This document shows, piece by piece, positions 51,538-62,744 of a DNA stretch of 64,000 nucleotides (position 1 is the first letter of the stretch; every line of letters begins with the position of its first letter). The DNA comes from Anseranas semipalmata. Taxonomy: Eukaryota > Chordata > Aves > Anseriformes > Anseranatidae. A program made the translations under genes and the position numbers. A model generated the notes under the pieces. The model did no database searches. It had not been told where the DNA came from and worked only from the letters and a program-made list of their open reading frames with translations. The DNA lies in assembly GCA_013399115.1 (NCBI GenBank), contig VXAA01000861.1, forward strand, positions 1 through 64,000, in the 5' to 3' direction.

Positions 51538-53020
51538 ATCCACCACTCTCCCTCATCCACTGGGCTAGTCGTTCCATCACACATCACAGGCTATCAGGTT
51601 GGTCAAAGATATCTCACCCCTCATAACTCTGTGCTGACTACACCCAATTACATTTTCAGCCTTAATATGTTTGGAAATGGTTTCCAAGAGGATTTGCTGT
51701 ATCACCTTCCCAAGGGACTGATGTGAGGCTGACCAGCCTGCACTTCCCCAAATCCTCCTCCTTGCCTTTCTTAAATATAGGAATGATATTTACTTGCTTC
51801 CAGTCCTCTGAAACCTCCTGCAGGCCACCATGACCTTTAAAAATTTAAAGAGAATGGCCTTGCAATGACAACGCCCAGCTCCCTCAGCACTTCACGGGTG
51901 TATCCCATTAGGTCCCACGGGTCTGCGATTGTTCAGTTTGTTTAAACATTCCCTAACTCAGTACTCCCACATCAAAGTTAAGTCCTCTCTGTGCCGCACT
52001 TTCCCTCTGGTCTCAGGGGGCTGGGATTGCAGAGGGCAAATCTTACCAGTAAAGAGTGAAGTGAAGAAGGCATTGAGTGCCTCTTCCATGTCATTGATCA
52101 CCAGGTCCCCTGACCCATTCAGCAGTAGCAGGTCCTCATCTGCCCTAACCTTTCTTTTGCTGCAGATATACCTGCAGAAGTCCTTCTTCTTGTCATTTAC
52201 ATTCCTTGCAAGGTTCATCTTGTGATGAGCTTTGGCTTTTCTAACCCCATCCCTGCATGCTGAGATAGTCACCTGTCTCTGCTTTTACCACTTGCATGCT
52301 TCCTTTTACATTTCAGCTTTGTCAGGAGCTCCTCATTCATCCACACAGGCCCCCTGCTGCCTTCACTTTACTTCCTGCACACTGGGATGGACCATTTTTG
52401 AGTTTGGAAGAGGTGATCCTTGCAAATCAGCCAGCTCTCCTGGACTCCTCTTCTCTCCTAAGACCGTCTTCCATCAGAATCTTCCAAGCAGGTCCCTGAG
52501 CAGGCCAAAGTCTGCTCTCCTGAAGACCAAGGCTGTGATCCTGCTTTTTGCCTTGGTCCCTCCTCTCAGGATACTGAACTCCACCATCTCATTGTCACTG
52601 CAGCAAAGGCTGCCCCAGCCTTACCATCCCCAATCAGTTCTTCCTTGTTTGAAAGTATGAGGTCCAGCAGAGCATCCTCCCCTCACTGACTCCTCCATCA
52701 CCTGTGTCAGGCAGTTATCATTAACACAGTCCAGAAATCTCCTGGATTGCTTGTGCCCTGCTGTGTTGCTCCTCCAGCAGATAATCAGGGTGGTTAAAGT
52801 CCCCCGTAAAGACCCAGGCCTTTAAATGTGAGTCATCTTCCATTTGCATGAGGAAGGCCTCTGCTACAGCTTCTTTCCTATCAGGTAGCAGATACCCACC
52901 TACATCTGTCTGTAGCAGATACCCACCACAACATCACCTGTGGTGATCTGCCTTCTGATCCCGACCCACAAGCTCTCCACTGGCTCCTTACACACACTCG
53001 GACACAGCTCCATGCATTCC

Positions 53021-53540
53021 ATGCATACCTGGAGGATTGTGTCCAGTTCGGGGCTCCCCGGTACAAGAGGGACATGGAGCTCCTGGAGCAAGTCCAGCAG
53101 AGGGCTATGAAGATGATGAGGGGACTGGAGCATCTCTCCTACGAGGAGAGGCTGAGAGAGCTGGGGCTGTTTAGCTTGGAGAAGGGAAGACTGAGAGGGG
53201 ATCTTATCAATGCATATAAATATCCGAAGGGAGGTTGTCAAGAGGATGGGGCCAGACTCTTTTCAGTGGTGCCCAGCAACAGGACAAGCAGCAATGGGCA
53301 CAAACTGAACCACAGGAAGTTCCAGCAGAATGAGAAAGCACTTCTGTACTGTGAGGGTGACAGAGCACTGGAACAGGCTGCCCAGAGAGGCTGTGGAGTC
53401 TCCAACTCTGGAGATATTCAAAGCCTGCCTGGATGCCATCCTGTGCAACGTGCTCTCAGTGACCCTGCTTGGCAGGGGTTGGACTGGATGATCTCCAGAG
53501 GTCCCTTCCAACCTCAGCCATTCTGTGATTCCGTGATTCC
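53021..53540 (+). mobile_element. CR1 LINE 3' end nested in the minus-strand CR1
   Basis: This is a 5'-truncated plus-strand CR1 covering the end of ORF2 and the 3' UTR. It starts near ACCTGGAGGATTGTGTCCAG and shows the conserved [20 protein letters not shown] frame. The 3' UTR contains TTGGACTGGATGATCTCCAG and GGTCCCTTCCAACCTCAGCC and ends in TTCTGTGA/TTCCGTGA units. Its UTR differs from that of the CR1 at 22.9 kb (CTCCAGAGGTCCC here, CTTGGAGGTCTTT there), so two CR1 subfamilies are present. It interrupts the older minus-strand CR1, so it inserted later. Confidence 0.93.
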
Positions 53541-54545
53541 AGCTCTAGGATTCCCAGCATTTAGGAAGACATTCCCAGCATTCAGCATTCCCAAAGACCT
53601 ACTGTCCATCCATGGCAGCACTCCAGTCATGTAAGCCTTGCCTGTGAACCCAGTGAGATCATCATCTCGCAATTTCACACAGACCTAAACCCTCACATTT
53701 CTTCTCCACGCTGTATGCATTAGCACGCAGGCACTTCAGATCAGCACCCAGTCATGCTGATTTCCTGGAAAAGGTGAGAGCTTCTCCCATAAAGCTTTCT
53801 TGGCACTCACTTACTTGTGTGCAGACACCTGAGGAAGACCCCCTTTTCAGTCTCTGGCCCACATTACCCTGCACCCTGTGCTCACCAACCTGGTCCCCTA
53901 TCACTTGCTTGTGGGTCACCATCTCACTACTACACAGTTCCTAGTTTAAAGTTCAGCCCCCAGGCTAGCCAGTCTTATGGCAAAGATGCTTTTGCCCCAC
54001 TTGGTCAGGTGGATCCCAGCTCTCCCTAGCAGTCCCTGATCCTCAGATAGGGTTCCCATGGTAGTAAAAAACGAATCTCTGCTCTTGACACCTATCTGTG
54101 CAACCACTTGTTTATTCACAAGATCTGTCAACTTCTCCTCAAGCCCTTCCCCCTCACTAGCAAGATGAAGGTAAAAAAAAAATAAATAAATAAAAACAGC
54201 TAGGCAGCTAGGACAGTCTTGCCCATCTCTTCACAATATCCTGGATCCAAACACCCAGAAAGCAGCAGCAAACCTCTGACCTCCGTTTTCCACAGGAAGG
54301 AATCTCCCATTACTGTCACTCACTGCTTCATCCTAGTGCTTTTACATGGTTCAAGCTCAGCTGGCTCTCATGCTTCACTCATCTCCTATCAGGGTACCAA
54401 ATTTCTTCTGTAGTTGCAGATCTGCAGACAGAACAGGAGTGTTCCTCCTGCTGTCAATGTCCACAATTTTCCAGCCCTTGCCATTATGGAAGTCTCCACT
54501 TCCCAACCTGATGAGCAGAGAGAGAGGATGCCTTCACTACAGCTG

Positions 54546-56844
54546 AGGATTAAGATTCTTCTTGCATCTGCAAGATCTTGAAGAAGATATAGCAGGCATA
54601 CAAACTATCACTTCATTCAATCATTGTTCAAATCAGCTGACAATTCTGTAGTAGCTAGTTACTGAGCTCAGACCAGTTCAGGCAGTACATTGAAAGGACT
54701 CCCGCTTCCCATCTCTTTGTGGTTCTTGCACATGCGATAAAAAGTGTAGCAATGGACTAGAAAGGTCAGTTTTTCTTTCGTCTCCTTTTCTGTTTCAAAT
54801 ACAGCACACCGTTATTGCAGAGTCTGAGGCTTTGAATGACGCTACAGCCCTCACTGGCTAAGAATATGGTAATATCAGGACAGGGTGAAGCATTCTTTGC
54901 CCTCAAGAAGTTTAAAAGCAAGACAGACTAAAAAGTACTGGTAACACAGATAGGGTCTACAGCAGAGCCACAAACTGAACCCTCAGTCAATCTGTTTTGA
55001 AGTCCATCAAAGCAGTCTCCTTCTTCCCAAATGCAGCTTAAGCACAAGCGATACTTGGCAGACTTAGATTCTAGAAGCATTTTTGTTTTGTATTTGAAAA
55101 CGTGTACCTGAAGTGATCATGAAATTGAGTTACAAATAATATTCACTCACGTTTTTGGAACAGTACTGTACAGTACCAGATGCCTAATGACTTTACATCT
55201 TCCCCATAGGAATCTGATAGCTGTGGATACAGATGAGATGAGATACAGGTTCAGGCAAGTATGACAAGATCTGAATTTCATTAGTGCTGAGACATTCCAC
55301 CCTCCTGGACTTTCACATGGATGGTGGACACTTAGCTACTCCATAGATCGCAAGAGCATTTACTCAGTTTCTTACATTCTTCTCTTGCAGTTTCTTTCTT
55401 CAGGCTACCTGAGAAAGCTGCTGAATACATAATAAAGTAGCACTAAAATATTCTATTGCTCATAACCTCCTGATATACCCCTTGCCAGTAATACAACATG
55501 CAGACTTTCATTAAAGTTATGGTATGTTGCACTTGTTTTCTTAAATGAAAAACTTTCTATCAGCTTTACAAACACATTTTTTTTGTCTTAAACTACAGTA
55601 AAATCTGGCTTTAAAACTTTCTTTAAAAATCAACATTTATTTTTGACTACGTGAACATATTGTTCCAAACTGGCAAGAACTGCTCATTTACATCTTTTAA
55701 CATCAACAGAATGCTAATTTATAGTAAACAGTCTTTATTACAAACAAGAATGTGCTGCTGAAAATGTTGCTAATTAGTAAAAGGGACCCTCAGTTCTCTG
55801 CTAGCCTGAGTGGGATGAACCACAGCTTTCTATAAAGAAGATGAATTACAATTGCATCCTATCAAACAGAGCATCTCCAAACAAACAGTTATGCTGCAAG
55901 ATCTTTGAAACCTAATTTTGGCCTCAAAGCATTTGGGAGTAGGGTGGAGGAGGTTTAGAGCAATCTGTTATTTGAAATAAATAGCTCTGAAAGTGTTTAC
56001 AGCTCCTCAAATTAAAATAACCTGGGGCCAAATCCCACTGTCCTGAGTGGAAGCAGAAACCAGAAAGAACAGGCCAGCTGTATTCCTCATCAGGTTTAAC
56101 TCTAAGATGAGACCTGCAATGAGGGGCAGAGGGCAGATAACGCAAACCCAGCTCTTTTAACTTGAGAACTGCTCAGATTAGTAAATTTTTTAGGATTTGT
56201 CACACACGGCATGTATCAAAGCCAATTGACTTAAATGTATTTGAAATCCTATCGGAATTATTACAGCTCGCTGCCTTTAGGGAAGCTTACCTCTTAAGTA
56301 ATCCTATGCCATTTTTTACCCAGGTCATTTTTCCCCGATTCCAGCTTTGCAATCACTGAGGACATCTCCTAAACTCCAGTATAACAAGGACAAAACCCCC
56401 AAACCAAAATCCTCTCTGGACAAGCCAAGTCTGAGAGCAAATAACAAAGAAGAAGGGAAAATAAAAACCATTCATTAACAAGAGAGCTCCTGTTTTGTAG
56501 CTGATTTTGTTAATGCCTGTGATGTTAGCAAAACCAAGCCTGCCCCTCAGCAAAAAAATCTGCCTTTGATTTCACACTCTTTGGGGAATATTTGGGGGAA
56601 GAAAAATCCTCTCACTGAATGAATTCGTAAGATATAAACTACACTTGTTGCAGAGCTCGTTTTTCTTTTAAGCCTGAGGATAAGCCCTGCCACCACAATG
56701 TTACTGGAAAATTGATGCGATTTTCTTCAATTATCTGTTCAAGAAAACAAAGAACCCCAAACTGGCAGCCAGCTAAGCAGCTTCCCCCACACACACATCT
56801 CAATAAAGAAGACAACAGCGCACACAAGTTTCTGACTTATACAG
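54546..56844. other. Non-coding or intronic stretch with one weak exon-like segment
   Basis: AT-rich DNA after the CR1 block. At 55,210-55,258 (plus) a 49-nt segment lies between an acceptor ending CATCTTCCCCATAG and the donor CAA followed by gtatga. Its open frame (phase 2 to 0) reads NLIAVDTDEMRYRFRQ. It is too short to be significant alone but is on the same strand as the 56.8-57.4 kb coding candidates. Confidence 0.35.
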
Positions 56845-56989
56845 CTCTGGATATCAGTGACCTATGCTGTAAACTTTGTGACACATACTGCCATCCCTAC
56901 GCTACCTGCCTTCCAAAACAAACAAACCTTCCGAGCCTCGTCATATGCCTGGAGAACCCGAGGAGAAAACTGCCTTACGAATGTCACAG
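56845..56989 (+). CDS. Cysteine-rich exon candidate upstream of the membrane exon
   Basis: A 145-nt segment lies between an acceptor ending TTTCTGACTTATACAG and the donor GTCACAG followed by gtgaca. The open frame (phase 1 to 2) holds eight cysteines, including DLCCKLCDTYCHPYATC and a later VICLEN...YECH. The spacing C-x3-C-x5-C...C...C faintly resembles an EGF-like or TNF-receptor-like module, as expected for the ectodomain of a surface protein. This is resemblance, not identification. Its exit phase matches an entry at 57,064 into the membrane-protein frame, but that acceptor (CCCAATGAG) is poor and the intron would be only about 74 nt. Confidence 0.33.
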
Positions 56990-57058
56990 GTGACAAGGGA
57001 ATCATAGTTCTTGCTTCTTCAGAAATTTTGACCGAGTGAGAACAACTGCTGAATCCCA

Positions 57059-57361
57059 ATGAGGCCGAAGTTCAAAGAAGTTCCTGTACCCACATTTTTG
57101 GCCTCGACAGAATATGAAAACTTTGCTAAACTAAACACAACAAGAGACACTGAACCTAAGCAGCTAGAGGGGTCCCTCTCATCCACTATTGCACTGATAA
57201 TAGTGCTGATTATTATTTTCTCTTTGATAATGACGTCCCTAATAACCTACTGTTTTCACAAGTGGAAACTGAGAGGTAAAAAACTGCAGAAAGCACAAGA
57301 GGAGTATCAGAAAGATCATGAAAAGAGCATTTTTCAAAGCACGCCTGGACTTGTTTCATAA
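57059..57361 (+). CDS. Single-pass membrane protein C-terminus (unidentified), probable last coding exon
   Basis: An open frame of 100 codons ends in TAA. From the first Met it has about 40 residues of putative ectodomain with one N-glycosylation sequon (NTT at 26-28). A strongly hydrophobic helix follows at about residues 42-66 (TIALIIVLIIIFSLIMTSLI). After it comes a basic stop-transfer stretch (HKWKLRGKK) and a roughly 30-residue charged tail with QKAQEEYQKDHEKS. This order implies N-terminus outside and C-terminus in the cytosol. The ATG at 57,059 is preceded by an in-frame TGA (57,050) and no signal peptide is visible, so this is more likely the 3' exon of a larger gene than a complete protein. 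Possible acceptors are at 57,064 or 57,111. The sequence downstream looks like a 3' UTR. The family is not recognised. Confidence 0.45.
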   Translation: MRPKFKEVPVPTFLASTEYENFAKLNTTRDTEPKQLEGSLSSTIALIIVLIIIFSLIMTSLITYCFHKWKLRGKKLQKAQEEYQKDHEKSIFQSTPGLVS

Positions 57362-58540
57362 AAAAAAAAGAATCCAACACAGAATATTCTTGCATTACCT
57401 GAAAATAATAAAAAGAACGGCAACTATGAAATTTCCAAGCAAATATAACCTTGTTTTATCCCATTTATAAGAGTTGTTAGCAGTTTGGAGATTTCCTACA
57501 GCTTTATTATACATATATATATTTCTATATTTAGTCTCATTTGTGGAAAGTAAACCAACACAATCATGTATTTTTAATCTCTATTGTATTACTAAAACCA
57601 TAAATGAAAATCTGTTACTCCCATCCTTTCAAAAATCCAGTGGCCCATGGAAGGCAAAGGGTCTGATTTTGGTTAATGCTACCAATACAGCTGATACAAA
57701 TCAATGCAGTTGTGGTGTCTTGCACTGATCTAATCATCTGGCTGAAGATTTTGAAACCCAGTTGGAGTCCTAAGTAACCCAGATTCACAGATATTCAGCA
57801 AGTAGCAGCCTGGCCCTGAAAGCCTGTAGCTGAAGAACTCTGAGTCTTCAGCAACGGATCCGGGCAGAGAACATACAGGATCGAGCCCAAAATTTGCTAG
57901 CAGGTGGTAAGTCAGGATTTCTTTCACTGAATGTTCAGTGCTGAGAGGTGCTAGTGGCATTCCAACCGTAAGTGGATTAAGGACACCCAACATCAATGGA
58001 ACCTATCTTATCAAGAGCAAGCCTAAGACACTTTTTTAACTAGGCTTGTAATTATTTTTAAACCAACCATACAATGGTGTGTTTCTATTTTCATAGCCTG
58101 TAATATGTCACAGAAAAATGACAGCTCTATTGTGAGTAGCATATATAAGTAATATTTTCTAACAAAGTGATGGATGTAATACTAATATACGTAATTGTTT
58201 TAAAAAGTACAAAACATGTAAAAGTACAAACAAAAACCCTGCTCAAGTATACAGCTTGCTTGCAATTACCATTGATGCTCTATGTATTTTTAAACAAGCT
58301 ATAATACTGTGATGATGCTGTAAACTGACTTCTGTAGGCAAAAAATGTTTTATTTAAAAATGTCAAGATGAAGGATGTAAATGTTCTTAAAGTGCTATCA
58401 ACTAAAAATATATTTCACAGAATATTCTAAAGGATTCCGTTACATGCTACAGATATATTTTACAACATATTTATGGATCACACACACTAGTCTATGTGAG
58501 AACAAACGGTACTATTTTATTACAAAATAAATAAGCGATG
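57362..58540 (+). other. Putative 3' UTR of the membrane-protein gene
   Basis: AT-rich sequence follows the stop at 57,361. It has several polyadenylation-like signals: an early AATAAT/ATAAAA cluster near 57,405 and AAAATAAATAA near 58,525. It has no other gene. The true end cannot be fixed from sequence alone. Confidence 0.3.
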
Positions 58541-59424
58541 AATATCCATGCCCAGATGCTGGATAATGTTTTTTGAAGGTACCCTGACCAATTCTGTAGA
58601 CACCTCGAATGACAGAGGAGCTAGTACCTCACCGACAGAAGGGAAACGCTCCCCTTCATTTCCCAGCCTCCCCCCCAGATCACAGGGCTGGTGGTGCAAA
58701 GATCTCCAGAATCACAGGTACATGGCAAAAAGGAGCAGTTAGCTAGCTGCATAAAGACAATGCAAACTTAGTATTCATAAGATTGATGGATGCATTTCCA
58801 AGCTTTTTATTTTTGTTTATTTTAAACAGTGGCATTTAGAACACCAACTCTGTTGCGTGCAGTAGCAATTTGCACATATTATAGGGTCTAAGTTAGTTTT
58901 TATTGAGTGGAGACAATAAAAAGCGATTTTCTGAAAAAATCATACTGAATATTAATAAAATGACAATTTGGAGAACACAAGTATATTTTAAAATGCTTTA
59001 AAAATACATATCTGGAATCTCTCTTCCTGATACCCACATATATAATTTAGAATACTTGCACTGAAAGCGACAATTCAGATTTTTACTAAGAAGAATCTGG
59101 GTACTGTGTCAGCTAACAACTTCACAGAGAGACACGATCCCCTCCAGCACCAAAACCTCAGCCTCAATGCCACCAGCTCACTTTTTGTCAAGCTCCCAGT
59201 ACGAATAAAAGGGTTCAGATCCTCTTCTCGGAAGCTGATCAAACTGGCTGTGCTTAAAGACAAGAAATTCTCTCTACACAACAGAATTATGACGAGGTGA
59301 TGGATTTACGAAAAGGCAGTGGCTCCAAGGGAGCCTGAAGTATTTCAGTTTCTAGTACAGCTTCAGAGAAAAGATTCAAGATTAATGTAAGGATTACTGG
59401 ACCAGTGGGACCAGGTCCCACCCG

Positions 59425-59495
59425 CTCTATGTAACCCTGCGCAGGCAGGGGGTGGATAAGATGACCTGCCAAGCTCAACCATTCGGTGACTACAT
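59425..59495 (+). mobile_element. Old degraded CR1 3' tail
   Basis: The sequence TAACCCTGCGCAGGCAGGGG, then GTGGATAAGATGACCTGCC and CTCAACCATTCGGTGACT, matches the order of blocks at the CR1 3' end (compare 53,460-53,530) with many changes. Only this last part is recognisable; an upstream limit cannot be set. Confidence 0.6.
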
Positions 59496-61248
59496 ATTCC
59501 ACAGGTATCTGGAAATATGTATCCAAATATATTTATTTTTATTCCCAGTTCATATCCAGGCAAGGCAACTGCACTAAAACTTCATTCCCATGCAAACAGG
59601 TGTCAGTAACCTATTTTGAGTGAGACTGGCAGTTAGTTCTGGAGGAGAAATAAACACAAAGTCCCGTGCCCTAATGGATGGTTGGGAACAAGACTAAGGA
59701 ATGACTGAGCCTGGAAGCCTGGTTCGGTTTTTCTACAGAGAAATCTGGGGCAAGTGAAAGGGGAAATTATACTGCTGAAGTCCACAAGAAACTGATTTTA
59801 ACGGTAATTTGAGAAATACAATTTTATCCAAAGGGCCAGTAATAAAGAATAATATCATGAAACCAGTTATCAGCATATACGTAATATCAAACAATGAATA
59901 CATGAAAAACCCTTCCATGTTTGTGCAAAGTTCACACTATACTACATCACAAATCATTCAGAAGATTAACTAATGCAACTATGTGCAGCATGAAAGCTAG
60001 AAAGCAAAAGCTCCAAAAGTACTTCTAACAATAGGCAGATTAATTTGTTTCAGTACTACAGCTGCTTAACATACGAATCACCCTTGATCCACCTTACTCC
60101 TTTTATGTCCCAGCAAGCAGCAAGGGAGCAGATGAATATTTCCTGATCATAGTTTTACAGTGTTCCTTTGGATCAAAACAAAAACCTACTGCCGAGGAAG
60201 GTGCAAGGAGGGGGAAGCTCCTGCGAGCAGAAAAAGGAAGGGACATGATCTACCCCCCCACACACACACACAGCCTACATGTCAGAATTTTTGGATCTCT
60301 AGTCTCAAGCACTTCAGGATTATGAAATAAAATATTTAGAGACCCAGATCATTCATTTGTTTGTACATCCTTAATAGCTGCTACAAGAAAACAGAAGACA
60401 AACACTCAGATCTCAGACTTACTCTTGACAAAAAAAAAAAAAAAAATAATAATGAAAGAACTGCAGTGAGCCACACAACAGACATAAGCAAAATATGCTT
60501 TGACTTCTTCAGAGGAGCTACCTGAGTTGACTTTGTAACATTTAGCAAACAAACAAGAACTGTATAGCCTCTGTGCAGTGGGAGTATGAATACTATTTTA
60601 CAGACACAAACGTTGTCAGACACCTAGCCCAGATAACTCATACTTCAATGTACTTGCATAAAGGTTTGTCAAAAGAGTTGCAAAGAAATATTTCAGAATT
60701 TCCAGTAAGGAACGATGTACTGAAAGCAAAAATATCAAAATTACTTTTCTCCTTTAAACTAATCAATCTATTTTTAGAGTCCCAGAACTCACTCTCCGTG
60801 TTTTTGTGAGGACTGAAAGATGTGTTCACTGGCAATAAGAACAACATTACGTTTTCAGAGTTCAATTCCCAATTACCGCTTCTGTATGTGACAGCCCTCA
60901 CGAGAATTCACAGGGAATACTGGGTGTCCCTTGCCTAGTGTTAAGGGCATCACAAGAGACTTTGAAAGATTCGAGAGAAACAGGGAGCGTAGTCCAAAGC
61001 TAAATACGGAGCAGAGGTGGGTTATAGAAAAAGAATAGGCTTAAAATATCGGAAGGTAGGAGATTTAAGGGGTTCAAACACTTGTAAGGATCAGAGAGTA
61101 ATGGGAAGAACCAAGCAGGAGCTTACTCATTATATAGATAGCTATGCAACCCGTGGTGACAATTTAAAAATTAAAGCCAAGCTTTGGGGAATATTCAGTG
61201 GACCACTAAACCCACGGGCTTACAAGAAAACAAAATAAGCTGCAAAGG

Positions 61249-61332
61249 AAGCGATGAGGACAACTAGCTTTGAAGAATTAAGGGCTGCATTATGTTTTCA
61301 CTTGGGGCTCAACCTGCTCAGGATTAACCCAT
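61249..61332 (+). CDS. Weak start-exon candidate
   Basis: An ATG at 61,249 preceded by an in-frame TAA opens 28 codons (MRTTSFEELRAALCFHLGLN, then LLRINPFK). The frame ends exactly at a strong donor, TTCAAG followed by gtaagt (61,333). No family is recognised and no downstream partner is visible. It lies at the end of a CpG-richer segment of unknown origin. Confidence 0.2.
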
Positions 61333-62744
61333 TCAAGGTAAGTCTCTAAGCACCAAAAGGCAGTATCTGCTAATATATAGGTGGCCTATCTCTATATCCC
61401 AACATTTCTTTTCAGGTTTTCCACTCTTTTGTGGGAAGGGAAAACAAGAGGCTAAACAGCCCTCCAGCACTCTTAAAACAATATAAGCATATATAAGAAA
61501 AAGTTAAAAGGATATAAAATACAAAACCAACTTCAACAATATATATTCTTGCCCAAAATAGTTAAAAAAAGATTTTATCCTATTTTTTGTAACAAAAAAA
61601 TTGAACAATTAAGCAGTGAAATCGTTTATTCACACAGTTCATAGACAAGGTTATTTCTTCAAGATTTCCACAGCCTTCAAGACATCTAAACTCACAGAAA
61701 TCGGGAAGCTGAAGACTGATGGGAGTCAGCAACTGTGACTCATGCAAGCCCAATGGCCACAAGGTCACTGCACGAGCAATGCAATGAGCTCTTGCTGTCA
61801 GCAATAATCAGAAAGGTGGGGTGCATTTGTGCCCACAGAGCAGCAAATATCTTTTGAGGCTACAACGAAGGTGATGATTTTGTTGTCTAACCCATTGAGC
61901 TCCCCAGCATAAAGCCATTTTATATGGACGTGTACTGAATACTAAACTTTCATCTGGATATATTCTTTGAAAGATAGTCTTTGCCATCTTGAAAACCACA
62001 TAAAATTATAACAAATTCCAAAGTATATCAAAAAAACTGCCAAAGATATTATTTGACAATTTGTGACATTTTTAATCTATATTGTTTTTTTCTCCTCCTA
62101 GACAGCTATCCCAGACAGGTTCTATAATTAACTTACTACCATTTCTTGTCCTGTTGGCATCCTCAGCATTGCAGATTAATTTTTGTTATAGCCTCATTAC
62201 TTCAGTTCTATAAATACCCTATTTCATTTTACTCCTTTCTACAGTTACTTTGCAACCTTCTTCTCCTTCACCTGGGACTTTCTCTTTCAATTTGACATAA
62301 GACAGTGCACAAAGATTGAGCTGAAACCCAGTAATTACAGCTCCCTGCCCCAGAAAACAGAATCATTTATTTTTCTTATGGATGGAAGCTGCTCTGAAAT
62401 CCCACAAGCAGTCCCACAAAAATAAGAATAAAAATAAATACTTGTTACTTGTCAGATTAATAAGAGAAATGCTGGCTTTTATAATTTGAAAAAACTTATT
62501 TAGTGGGATTGCAACATTTGCATTTAGGGAAGGGTAAAAAGTTGAATCTTAACCCAGACTCCAGCACACTGGGCCTATCTGGTTCCACCTGCAAGAATAT
62601 TAAACCACCACCAAATTCAGCACTGACAAAACAAGGTAGATCCACAACAGCTGGCAATCAGTATGTAGCTGCCCACAGAAGACTCTCCCAGTACTTTATG
62701 TCCTTAAGTTATGTTTACTGGTTTCAGACCGTAAGTTTTCTGAC

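Larger units (their letters stand above)
51065..54545 (-). mobile_element. Long decayed CR1 LINE, minus strand, interrupted by a nested CR1
   Basis: Read on the minus strand, this element runs from ORF1 (right) to the end of the RT region (left) but lacks the 3' UTR. ORF1 remains at about 53,585-54,545. It shows a GDS serine-motif codon trio at 54,299-54,307 and the block GIHLTKWGKSIFA (about 53,970-54,020), typical of the CR1 ORF1 esterase; the Asp expected just before this block reads Ala. The endonuclease (about 52,300-53,020) shows VVVGICYR and SLCCSDNEMVEFS, where the usual SDH catalytic triplet is SDN (52,591-52,599). The linker and RT follow, down to SSAEKDLEVQVDTKLN (about 51,200). 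Stops and frameshifts break it throughout. A plus-strand CR1 splits it at 53,021-53,540, and an assembly gap with a duplicated flank lies in its RT part. Confidence 0.9.
58541..62744. other. Mostly non-coding stretch
   Basis: Contains an old CR1 tail (about 59,425-59,495), a C7 run followed by a short CA repeat at about 60,255-60,272, an A-run at about 60,431-60,447, and a segment at 60,950-61,336 with more CpG than its surroundings (see findings). No complete gene. Confidence 0.45.

Noticed and set aside
51122..51726. Plus-strand frames across the gap region and lysine-rich runs
   Set aside because: These are antisense readings of a minus-strand CR1 and of A-runs around the assembly gap.
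52232..52660. 142-codon plus-strand frame
   Set aside because: It is antisense to the CR1 endonuclease region. The minus strand shows the real conserved blocks.
57856..57910. Exon-like segment (QRIRAENIQDRAQNLLAG) with a gtaagt donor in the putative 3' UTR
   Set aside because: Two frames are open, the acceptor is moderate, and it sits inside sequence better explained as 3' UTR. There is no partner exon.
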